From Anaerolineales bacterium UBA3082 (lineage in GTDB: Bacteria > Chloroflexota > Anaerolineae > UBA7937), in contig DFBK01000051.1 in assembly GCA_002366595.1 (NCBI GenBank), forward strand, positions 1 through 22,147: 22,147 bases of DNA. The letters run 5' to 3'. The notes beneath the pieces are model-generated. The model saw only the letters and a list, made by a program, of their open reading frames with translations, did not search any database and was not told the origin of the DNA. The position numbers were made by a program, and so were the translations under genes. Each line of letters starts with the position of its first letter. Position 1 is the first letter of the stretch. This document shows positions 14,396 to 22,147 of this stretch, in pieces.

Positions 14396-17300
14396 ATGGG
14401 TTGGCTAAGGCGACATAGGATCGCCCTGGGGTTGGCTCTAATCCTGCTGATAGGGGCTGCCCTCCGCTTCTATGGGTTCAACTGGGATCAAAACCACCAT
14501 CTGCATCCCGATGAACGACACATCGTCGCCTCCGTCGTCCCCAAGATAGGGATGCCGCCGCTCCGAGAGTGGCCGGAGTTCTTCAACCCTCTATTGGTGA
14601 GGGAGGCCACGGAGGAACACCCCAACTTCTTCGACCCGGAGACGAGCCCCCTTAACCCCCATTTCTTCGCCTACGGCTCCCTGCCCCTCTACCTCCTCCG
14701 CCTAGTGGCCAACCTCTTGAGCCTCCTTGTTCCCCTCTCCCGCCTCTTCACCTCTTGGCCCTCCCTGGCCGAGGCCCTGACCACCTTTGGGCGCTCCTCC
14801 GATTACGACTGGCTTACTGGCTTGGGGAGGGTGCTCGCCGCTTTGGCGGGCACGGCCAATATTTACCTCACCTACCTGGTGGGAAAGAGGGCCTATAGCC
14901 ACAGGGTGGGGCTCTTGGCTGCCACCTTATCTACCCTCACCGTCTTCGAAATCCAGGTATCGCATTTCTTCGCCGTGGATATCTTCCTCAACCTCTTCGT
15001 CCTTTTGGTCCTCTACTTCGCCCTGGGGCTAGCCCAGGGTGGGGAGAAGGGAGAGTCTGCCCTCCTGGGGGCCTCCCTCGGTTGGGCCCTGGCCACCAAG
15101 GCCAGCGCTGCCCCCCTGGTCTTTGTCCTCTTCTGTGCCTTCGCCATCCGCTATCGGCGAGGGAAGGGTGAAGGATGGCGAGAGGTCGTCTCCCTCGCTC
15201 TGCTCACCCTCCTTTGCACGGCCTTAGCCTTCTTCCTCGCCCAGCCATACGCCATTTTGGACTGGGACTCTTTCCGGGCCCGCATAGTCGCGGAGGGGGG
15301 AATGGTGCGGGGCATTCGCGACTACCCCTATACCCGGCAGTACGCAGGGACTACCCCTTTCCTCTACCAGATCACCCAGACCATCCTTTGGGCTATGGGG
15401 CTGCCCTTGGGGGTCCTGGCCTGGGGCGGGCTGCTCTTCGCCCTGTGGCGAGGCTTCCGTCATCGCCAGTCATCTGAACTCCTGCTCCTGGCCTGGGTGA
15501 TGCCCTACCTCCTCATCACCGGGAGTTTCTATGTGAAGTTCCTGCGCTATATGTTGCCTCTGTTCCCTTGCCTCTACATCATGGGGGCCCAAATGCTCCT
15601 CTCTTTGAGGGAGCGGTCCACAGCGCGGGCAGCCCGGACTGCTTGGCAGATCATTCCGGGGTTGGTGGTGGCCCTGAGCCTCCTCTACTCCCTAGCCTTC
15701 GTGAGCATCTACAGACGCCCCCATAGCCGAATCCAAGCCTCGGAGTGGATCTATCGGAATGTGTCCCCTGGTTCGACGCTGGCTCTGGAGCATTGGGATG
15801 ATGATTTACCCCTGGGGATGGGGGTGGATGGGGAGCCACGGAGCATCAACGAATATCGTACCCTGACCATGGCCCTCTATGAACCCGATGATGAGGCTAA
15901 GTATCAGGAGATCGTGGGCAACCTTCGAGAGGCGGATTATATCATCCTCTCCAGCAACCGCCTCTACGGTTCCATCCCTCGTCTGCCCCACAGGTACCCC
16001 ATCACCACTCGCTATTACGAGTTGCTCTTCGATGAAAGGTTAGGCTTCCGACTGATCAACACCTTCACCTCCTATCCTGGGCTCTTTAGCCTCACCATCG
16101 TCGATGACCGTGCCGATGAGAGTTTCACTGTCTATGATCACCCCAAGGTGCTCATCTTCCAGAAGGAGAGAGATCTCACCGATGAGGAGTTCGATCGCCT
16201 CTTCGCCAAGAGTTTAGTGCCCACCGAACCGGAACGTATGGTAGGTAAGAGCCTCCTCCTGGAGGGGCCGCTCGATGAGTTGCCGGTGATAAGAGATCGG
16301 GGGTGGAATAGGTTGGCCAATAGCCACCCTCTTCTCTCCATCCTTTTCTGGTGGCTAGCCGTCGAGGTGTTAGGCCTGGTAGCCTTGCCTCTGACCCTCC
16401 TCATATTTCATCATCTCGCCGATGGGGGATACATCCTTTCCAAGACCTTGGGACTTCTGGTGGTAGCCTACTTGGTCTGGCTTGCCGCCAGCCTCCATCT
16501 TTTCACCAATAGCCTTCCCACCATTTTGGGAGCGGGGCTAATTCTGGGGCTGGTATCTCTTTGTTTGAGGGGACGCCAGGAGATAATCGCCTCCCTCTCT
16601 TCCAGGAAAAAGATTATCTTCGTCAGCGAGGCGATCTTCTCTTGCGCCTTTCTGCTCTTCGTAGGCATCCGACTCCTGAACCCCGACCTATGGCAGCCTT
16701 GGAACGGAGGGGAGAAGTCGATGGAGTTCGCTTATCTCAACGCCATCGTCAAGAGCCCCTACTTTCCGCCCTATGACCCTTACTTCGCAGGGGGGTATAT
16801 CAACTACTACTACTATGGCCTTCATCTCGTCTCTATCCTCATCAAAGTGACGGGCATCGTTCCCCAGGTGGCTTTCAACCTAGCGATCCCTACACTCTTC
16901 GCCCTCACGGTGAGTAACGCCTTCTCCTTGGGGTACAACCTGACTCGAAAATACCTTTTGGGGGTGGCGGCATCCGTTTTTCTCGCCCTCCTGGGGAACC
17001 TCGATGGGCTACGTCAGATAACGGAAGGACTAGGAGAGTTAGGAGGCTTGAGGTTCAGTATCCCCATACCGGGGATCGGGGGACTGGTACGAGCCATCCC
17101 GGGCCTCATGCAACTCCTCCTGGGCCGGGGGGCTCTCCCCTCTTTCGACTACTGGCGGAGCACGCGGGTCATCACTTGCACCGTTGATAAAAACGTCATT
17201 CCCTGCACGATTAACGAGTTTCCCTTCTTCAGTTTCCTCTTCGCCGATCTGCACCCCCATATGATCGGCATACCTTTCGCCATCTTCCTATTGGCCTTAG

Positions 17301-18640
17301 TCTTGGCTCTTGTGTTGCGAAGGCGGTCTCCGCAAGATGGTCTCTTCAGCCTCGATTCCTTGGCTTCAGTCCTCCTCTTGGCGCTCTCTCTAGGCGGCGT
17401 GGCGGTTATCAATACTTGGGATCTCCCCACCTACTTTCTCATCATCTTGGGGGCTTTTCTCCTGCGAGCCTGGGCCCAAGGAGGGGCCTGGGCGATAGCC
17501 AAAGCGTTATCGGCTTCGCTGGGCATAGTGGTCTTGGGTCTTCTTCTCTATCTTCCCTTCTTCACTCATTACCAGCCCCTTTATGTGGGGTTGGGGCTGG
17601 TTAAGCGCCGGACGGAGATCGAGCCCTTCCTCACTATTTGGGGGTTCTTCCTCTTCTTGATAGGTAGTTATCTTCTCCTTTCCGTTCGGCGTAGGCTGGG
17701 AGGAAGAGAGGCTCTCCTCGCTTTCGGCTCCGTATCGCTAGTCGCCTTGGTCTTTCTTCTCCTGAAGGAGTGGGTCTTAGCCTTGCTTTTCCCCCTACTC
17801 ATATTGGCGGGGATCCTTGTCCTTAGGGATGACTCCCAGCCAGAAAGGGGGTTTATCCATCTCCTGGGCTTTTTGGGCTTGGGGATCCTTCTTGGCTGCG
17901 AGGTGGTCTACATGCGGGATTTCCTCCAGGGGGGCGAATACCATCGGATGAATACCATCTTCAAATTCTATATCCAGGCCTGGGTGCTTCTATCGGTGGC
18001 GGGGGCCGCGGCCTGGCCTCAGTTGTGGCGACATCTGACAGGGGTGAGATGGCGCAGGTTGTGGCAAGGAGCCTTTATCGCCCTCTTTCTTGCCTCCAGC
18101 ATCTATACAGTGTTGGGGACCCAGGCTCGAGTTCGAGACCGTTTCCCTGGGGCCAGGCCCCCCCTGGGAACCCTCGATGGTTTGGCTTTCATGACCGTAG
18201 GGAGATACACCTGGCCCGATGATAGTAACCCCATAGAACTCCGATACGATTATGAGGCTATCCAGTGGTTCCTGGTGAATGTGGAGGGGACCCCGGTGGT
18301 GGCCGAGGCGCCTTTGCCCTACTATCGGGAGGGGGGGCTGAGGGTGGCCAGTTACACCGGCCTGCCCACCTTGGTAGGGGCTCATCAGAACGAGCAGCGA
18401 TATGGTTGGATGGTGGCTCAGCGGGAAGCCGAGGCTCGTTCCCTCTATGAGAGCACCGATCTTGAGGAGACGAAAGTCCTCATCGAGGAACTCAATATCA
18501 GATATATCTATGTCGGGCAGTTGGAGCGGACGGTTTATCCAGCCCAATCCCTGGCCAAGTTCGAGACCCTCCTAGAGGAGGACTACTTGGAGTTGGCCTA
18601 CGAGAACCAAAAGGTACGAGTGTATAAGGTGCGCGGTTGA
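14396..18640 (+). CDS. Fusion membrane protein: GT39/PMT-like glycosyltransferase + Chlor_Arch_YYY (DUF2298) domain
   Basis: An intact protein of 1414 residues with many membrane spans. Residues 1-570 look like a GT-C glycosyltransferase of the PMT/GT39 type: one span, then HPD39-E40 in the first outer loop (the expected acidic catalytic or metal-binding pair), and later FYVKFLRYMLPLFPCLYI. Residues 440-640 include a soluble stretch. From W652-W653 (ILFWWLAVEVLGLVALPL) a second multi-span unit begins. It carries the YYYxG motif (Y804-G808), INEFPFFSFLFAD951-L-HPH, R1184-MNTIFKFYIQAW and a C-terminal outer domain with TGLPTLVGAHQNEQRY. This second unit matches Chlor_Arch_YYY, a family of unknown function. 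The likely activity is sugar transfer from a polyprenyl-phosphate donor outside the membrane; donor and acceptor are unknown. The stop overlaps the next start by one base. Confidence 0.85.
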   Translation: MGWLRRHRIALGLALILLIGAALRFYGFNWDQNHHLHPDERHIVASVVPKIGMPPLREWPEFFNPLLVREATEEHPNFFDPETSPLNPHFFAYGSLPLYLLRLVANLLSLLVPLSRLFTSWPSLAEALTTFGRSSDYDWLTGLGRVLAALAGTANIYLTYLVGKRAYSHRVGLLAATLSTLTVFEIQVSHFFAVDIFLNLFVLLVLYFALGLAQGGEKGESALLGASLGWALATKASAAPLVFVLFCAFAIRYRRGKGEGWREVVSLALLTLLCTALAFFLAQPYAILDWDSFRARIVAEGGMVRGIRDYPYTRQYAGTTPFLYQITQTILWAMGLPLGVLAWGGLLFALWRGFRHRQSSELLLLAWVMPYLLITGSFYVKFLRYMLPLFPCLYIMGAQMLLSLRERSTARAARTAWQIIPGLVVALSLLYSLAFVSIYRRPHSRIQASEWIYRNVSPGSTLALEHWDDDLPLGMGVDGEPRSINEYRTLTMALYEPDDEAKYQEIVGNLREADYIILSSNRLYGSIPRLPHRYPITTRYYELLFDERLGFRLINTFTSYPGLFSLTIVDDRADESFTVYDHPKVLIFQKERDLTDEEFDRLFAKSLVPTEPERMVGKSLLLEGPLDELPVIRDRGWNRLANSHPLLSILFWWLAVEVLGLVALPLTLLIFHHLADGGYILSKTLGLLVVAYLVWLAASLHLFTNSLPTILGAGLILGLVSLCLRGRQEIIASLSSRKKIIFVSEAIFSCAFLLFVGIRLLNPDLWQPWNGGEKSMEFAYLNAIVKSPYFPPYDPYFAGGYINYYYYGLHLVSILIKVTGIVPQVAFNLAIPTLFALTVSNAFSLGYNLTRKYLLGVAASVFLALLGNLDGLRQITEGLGELGGLRFSIPIPGIGGLVRAIPGLMQLLLGRGALPSFDYWRSTRVITCTVDKNVIPCTINEFPFFSFLFADLHPHMIGIPFAIFLLALVLALVLRRRSPQDGLFSLDSLASVLLLALSLGGVAVINTWDLPTYFLIILGAFLLRAWAQGGAWAIAKALSASLGIVVLGLLLYLPFFTHYQPLYVGLGLVKRRTEIEPFLTIWGFFLFLIGSYLLLSVRRRLGGREALLAFGSVSLVALVFLLLKEWVLALLFPLLILAGILVLRDDSQPERGFIHLLGFLGLGILLGCEVVYMRDFLQGGEYHRMNTIFKFYIQAWVLLSVAGAAAWPQLWRHLTGVRWRRLWQGAFIALFLASSIYTVLGTQARVRDRFPGARPPLGTLDGLAFMTVGRYTWPDDSNPIELRYDYEAIQWFLVNVEGTPVVAEAPLPYYREGGLRVASYTGLPTLVGAHQNEQRYGWMVAQREAEARSLYESTDLEETKVLIEELNIRYIYVGQLERTVYPAQSLAKFETLLEEDYLELAYENQKVRVYKVRG

Positions 18641-21072
18641 TGCTTTCTGCCCTTGTGATCCCAGTCTTGATCTGGTGGCTAATGGTGGAGATCTTGGGGC
18701 TGGTGACTTTGCCCCTCGCTTTCCGCCTCTTCCGGGCTCTCCCCGATAGGGGTTACGCCCTCTCCAAGCCGTTGGGGATACTCCTTTGCAGTTACCTCCT
18801 TTGGATACTGGTCAGTTTCGGCTTTCTCTCAAACAAGCGGAGTGCCATCGTCTTCGTCATCCTGTTAGGGGCAGCGATCTCTTGGTATTTCTATTCCAGT
18901 AAGCGGAAAGAGGGGGAGGAGATTCTCGCTTTTCTCTATCGGAATAGAAGGATGGTTTTGGCCAGCGAACTCCTCTTCACCGCCGCCTTCGCCCTTTGGG
19001 CCTTGGTGCGGGCCTATAACCCGGAGATCATGGGCACGGAGAAGCCTATGGAGTTCGCTTTCTTGAACGCCATCTTGCGGAGCGAGCGGTTCCCTCCCCA
19101 CGACCCCTGGCTCTCTGGATACGGCATAAGTTACTACTATCTTGGCTATCTGATGATGGCTTTCCTTACCAGGCTCTCGGGCCTCCCCTCGGAGGTGACT
19201 TTCAATCTGGGCATCGCCCTTCTCTTCGCCCTCACCCTGACCGGGGCTTCGAGTCTGGTCTACAATCTGGTCTATCACGAGAAGGAGGAAAGCGCTCTCA
19301 CCTTCGGGTTCCTAGGAGCCTTGTTGGTGGCCCTTATCGGCAATCTAGAGGGGTTTCTGGAGGTATTGCATACTCGAGGCCTAGGTTCCGCTTCTTTCTG
19401 GAAATGGGTCGATATCAGGAACCTGGCTGCCGCGCCCGTTAGCGGCCAGTGGCTCCCTACCGAGCACTGGTGGTGGTGGCGAGCCTCCCGCGTGGTGCAC
19501 GACGTGATGCTGGGGCTGGATAGGGAGGTGATAGATGAGTTCCCCTTCTTCAGTTTCCTCCTGGGGGATATGCACCCTCACGTTCTCGCCTTGCCCTTCG
19601 TCCTCTTGGCTCTCGCTCTGGCTCTGAGCCTCTTCCGCTCTCAGGAGAGGTTAGGTTGGCCAGAGATGGGCCTCTTGGGTCTCTTGGTGGGGGCCTTGGG
19701 CTTTCTCAATAGTTGGGATCTCCCCACCTATGGTTTGATCGTGGTGGCCGCATACGCCCTCGGTCGATATATCCAAGGCAAGGCTACCCTCAGCGATATC
19801 TTGGAGTTCGCGGGGAAACTCATCATCTTGAGCCTCCTTCTCTATCTCCCGTTCTATCTCGGCTTTCGCTCTCAGGTGGGGGGGATCCTACCCGTGCTCT
19901 TTGTGAAGACGCGATGGCATCAATACCTGGTGATGTTCGGCCTCTTCGTTTTCGTCCTTTTCCCTTTTCTCGTAGCCCAGTTCAGGGAACTCGTCATCTC
20001 TAAGAAAGTAACCGTTAGGGAAACGCTGACCAGAGGCTTTTCTCTATTTCTAGCCCTCCTCATCTCTCCCTTCTTTCTCCTCCTCTTCACCCTATCCATG
20101 GTGCTCATAAACGAGGGGACACGGACTTTCGTCATCCAGAAACTGAAGGAAGCGGCTCCACTCCTTCCCGATATGCCTCCGGCCCTTATGGACCCTTGGC
20201 CTATGCTGAGGTTGGCCCTTCTCGGCCCTCTCTTTTCCCAGCCTTGGCTTACGATTTTCCTGGCCATCCTCTTGTGCCTGGCTTCGTTTCCCCTTTGGCG
20301 GCATACGTGTCAAGTATCCCTGTGGGAAATGAAGGCCAGGGTAACGGATTCGAGCTCCCTTTTCGTTCTCCTCTTGGTAGTAATGGGGTTTCTGCTCACC
20401 TATCTATGCGAATACGTATATATCCGAGACATTTTTGGGACCCGCATGAACACCATCTTCAAGTTGTACTATCAGGCCTGGACGCTCTTGGCCATCGCCT
20501 CAGCCTATGGGGTGTATTATCTGTCTACGAGGTTGAGAGGGGTCGCTCACTACCTTTGGAAGACGGGCTTCCTCGTTCTTTTCGCCTTGAGCCTCATCTA
20601 CCCTCTGGCCGCCACCCACTCCAAAACGGTGGGCGCCTCGCTTACCCTGGATGGGATGGCCTATCTGGCCGCCTCCAGCCCGGATGATTATCAGGCTATT
20701 CAGTGGCTGAGGGTCAATGTGGAAGGGAGTGCGGTGATCCTGGAAGCCCCGGGGGGGTCATATACCCTCTTTGGGCGGGTCTCCACTCACACCGGGCTGC
20801 CCACCCTTCTAGGGTGGGGCGGACATGAACACCAGTGGCGAGGGACCTATGAGGAGCCGTCCCGGAGGGAACCGGATATCGAAGCCCTTTATACGAGCCT
20901 CGATCTGGAGGAGACAGAAAGGCTGTTAGAGGAGTATAATATCGAGTACGTCTATCTGGGACCTCTGGAGATAAGTAAGTACGATCTCGGTCGAGCGATG
21001 ATAGAGAAATGGGCTACTGTAATGGATTTGGTCTATCAGCGGGGCGGAGTGACCATCTATCGTCGGAGGTAG
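18640..21072 (+). CDS. Stand-alone Chlor_Arch_YYY (DUF2298) membrane protein
   Basis: A protein of 810 residues from ATG 18640, whose A is the last base of the preceding TGA, so translation should be coupled; a TTG one codon upstream is less likely. It is a paralog of the second half of the upstream fusion. The order is the same: LIWWLMVEILGLVTLPLAFR at the start, SY165-YYLG, then DEFPFFSFLLGD310-M-HPH, R602-MNTIFKLYYQAWTLL, and a soluble C-terminus with IQWLRVNVEG, TGLPTLLGWGGHEHQW and YNIEYVYLGPLE. Single-copy members of 700-900 residues are one described class of the family. The fold is probably GT-C-like, with the C-terminal domain outside the cell, but enzymatic activity is unproven. GGAGGT overlapping its stop serves the next gene. 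Confidence 0.85.
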   Translation: MLSALVIPVLIWWLMVEILGLVTLPLAFRLFRALPDRGYALSKPLGILLCSYLLWILVSFGFLSNKRSAIVFVILLGAAISWYFYSSKRKEGEEILAFLYRNRRMVLASELLFTAAFALWALVRAYNPEIMGTEKPMEFAFLNAILRSERFPPHDPWLSGYGISYYYLGYLMMAFLTRLSGLPSEVTFNLGIALLFALTLTGASSLVYNLVYHEKEESALTFGFLGALLVALIGNLEGFLEVLHTRGLGSASFWKWVDIRNLAAAPVSGQWLPTEHWWWWRASRVVHDVMLGLDREVIDEFPFFSFLLGDMHPHVLALPFVLLALALALSLFRSQERLGWPEMGLLGLLVGALGFLNSWDLPTYGLIVVAAYALGRYIQGKATLSDILEFAGKLIILSLLLYLPFYLGFRSQVGGILPVLFVKTRWHQYLVMFGLFVFVLFPFLVAQFRELVISKKVTVRETLTRGFSLFLALLISPFFLLLFTLSMVLINEGTRTFVIQKLKEAAPLLPDMPPALMDPWPMLRLALLGPLFSQPWLTIFLAILLCLASFPLWRHTCQVSLWEMKARVTDSSSLFVLLLVVMGFLLTYLCEYVYIRDIFGTRMNTIFKLYYQAWTLLAIASAYGVYYLSTRLRGVAHYLWKTGFLVLFALSLIYPLAATHSKTVGASLTLDGMAYLAASSPDDYQAIQWLRVNVEGSAVILEAPGGSYTLFGRVSTHTGLPTLLGWGGHEHQWRGTYEEPSRREPDIEALYTSLDLEETERLLEEYNIEYVYLGPLEISKYDLGRAMIEKWATVMDLVYQRGGVTIYRRR

Positions 21073-21077
21073 GTCCT

Positions 21078-22147
21078 TTGGAGGTCACGGTTGAAAGGGA
21101 GCGCTCTTGGCTCACCGTGGAGGTGGGGCTTTACCTCTTCTTCATAGCCTTGGGCACTGCCTTGCGCCTATGGGGGCTGGGCCAGCGACCCCTCTCCCCT
21201 GAGGAGGCGGATTTGGCCTACCGGGCCTGGCGCTTCTATCAAGGGCTGGGAGGCGACCCCGCGGGGAGTCCCCTTCTCTTTCACGCCACTGCCCTCTCTT
21301 TTTTGCTCTTTGGCCCCAGCGACTATGTGGCTCGGTTGATCCCGGCCCTGGCGGGCAGCGCCCTGGTCGGCCTCCCCTATCTTTTGCGCTCCCGACTAGG
21401 TCGGGTAGGGGCTCTCTTGGTTTCCGCGCTCCTGGCTTTCTCCCCCTCTTATATCTTCTTCTCTCGCATCCTAGGAGGGGAGATCATCGTCGCCTTCGGG
21501 ATGGTGTCCTTCCTCTTTGGGCTCCTCCGCTATGGGGAGAACCGATCTCTGCGGGATCTCTATCTCGCGTTTGCTGGGCTAGCCCTCTCTCTAGTCGCCG
21601 ATTCTGAGGTATATACGATTCTCATCATTTCTCTCTCTTTTCTCCCTCTCTTGCTCCTTAGTGGCCAGCCTGCTGGCAGAGGGTGGCGAGACGATCTTCT
21701 CTCCGGATTAGCCCTTTTAGGGGCTATCGTGGTTTTGGCCTCCACCGGTGGGCTGCTGAACCCCGGGGGGTTGCAGGCGGCCATCGACCTCTTCCCCGCT
21801 TGGCTCAGCCGGTGGTCGGGACAAGGGCCTTGGTCGTATTATCTCCTCCTTTTTCTCTCTTACGAGCCCCTCATTCTCGTCCTCGGCCTGCTGGGGGCTG
21901 GATTCGTGGGACGCCGTAACCTCTTCTCTGCCTTCTTCGTCTATTGGTTCGGAGTGAGCCTGATCCTTCATACCCTAATGGGAGAGAAGTCGCCCGCGGC
22001 CCTCTTGCAGATTACCTTACCTCTCATCTTCCTCTCAGGGATGCTCCTGGAGGAAGTGATAGTCTCCTTAGGAGGGAGGATCTCCTGGGGAAAAGAGGGC
22101 CTCTATCTTGCCCTTTCCTTACCGGCTGTGGTCTACCTCTTTTTGCA
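21078..22147 (+). CDS. GT39-like polytopic membrane protein, possibly TIGR03663-type (partial)
   Basis: The frame is open for 356 codons to the right edge. TTG 21078 is chosen as start because GGAGGT (21065-21070) lies seven bases before it; the first internal ATG is far downstream. After a short charged N-terminus comes a span (YLFFIALGTALRLWGL), then a loop with LSPEEADLAYRAWRFYQG and SPLLFHATALSFLLFGPSDY, followed by ARLIPALAGSALVGLPYLL. This order (acidic pair, G, SPLL, lFGxSDyxxRL) is that of PMT/ArnT-like glycosyltransferases. Proteins of family TIGR03663, often adjacent to YYY genes, have the same N-terminal similarity. The usual DE pair is EE here and the HGP tripeptide is not seen, so it is an unusual member or only a relative. 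It begins six bases after the YYY gene and is surely in the same operon. Confidence 0.7.
   Translation, partial: MEVTVERERSWLTVEVGLYLFFIALGTALRLWGLGQRPLSPEEADLAYRAWRFYQGLGGDPAGSPLLFHATALSFLLFGPSDYVARLIPALAGSALVGLPYLLRSRLGRVGALLVSALLAFSPSYIFFSRILGGEIIVAFGMVSFLFGLLRYGENRSLRDLYLAFAGLALSLVADSEVYTILIISLSFLPLLLLSGQPAGRGWRDDLLSGLALLGAIVVLASTGGLLNPGGLQAAIDLFPAWLSRWSGQGPWSYYLLLFLSYEPLILVLGLLGAGFVGRRNLFSAFFVYWFGVSLILHTLMGEKSPAALLQITLPLIFLSGMLLEEVIVSLGGRISWGKEGLYLALSLPAVVYLFL

Overview
The window looks like a chromosomal segment of a bacterium, most likely a member of the Chloroflexota or a close relative. Promoters are bacterial (-35/-10), Shine-Dalgarno sites are present and G+C is moderately high. 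The strongest taxonomic hint is the right end: tandem membrane proteins carrying the YYYxG motif of the Chlor_Arch_YYY (TIGR03662/DUF2298) family, known mainly from Chloroflexi and Archaea. The assignment is inference, because there is no rRNA or housekeeping marker.

Left block (1-7356, all on +): a tightly packed run in which intact and broken genes alternate. It holds the C-terminus of a RimK-type ATP-grasp ligase, a frameshifted CitG-like gene, an intact nucleotidyltransferase with a perfect 30-base palindrome in its coding sequence, remains of the nickel-pincer cofactor genes larE, larB and larC (larB and larC joined by a deletion), a second intact nucleotidyltransferase paralog, an intact AT-richer sodium:solute symporter, a broken glycerophosphodiester phosphodiesterase and an intact TIM-barrel sugar-phosphate isomerase/epimerase-like gene. 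Many genes overlap or abut, so this was probably one or two operons that are now decaying.

Middle block (7357-12401): an accessory island at a tRNA pair. It has a decayed large serine recombinase beside the 3' end of tRNA-Arg(CCU), then tRNA-Pro(CGG), a minus-strand stretch with a perfect consensus promoter and GNRA-capped hairpins (candidate structured RNA), a large single-chain restriction-modification enzyme, and a REP-associated tyrosine transposase (RAYT) surrounded by GTAG-type REP palindromes.

Right block (12398-22147): a YabN-like methylase-MazG fusion on the minus strand with its own promoter, an intergenic stretch with more REP elements, tRNA-Phe(GAA) with a strong promoter and terminator, and then a co-directional cluster of three polytopic membrane proteins. 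These are a 1414-residue fusion of a GT39/PMT-like glycosyltransferase with a YYY domain, a stand-alone YYY protein translationally coupled to it, and a partial GT39-like protein running off the window. They plausibly work together on a lipid-linked sugar or cell-surface glycan, but no member has a function that the sequence proves.

Frame disruptions are confined to the first ~7.9 kb. The long genes from 8.4 kb onward (1035, 1414 and 810 codons) are clean, which favours real gene decay over uniform sequencing error.
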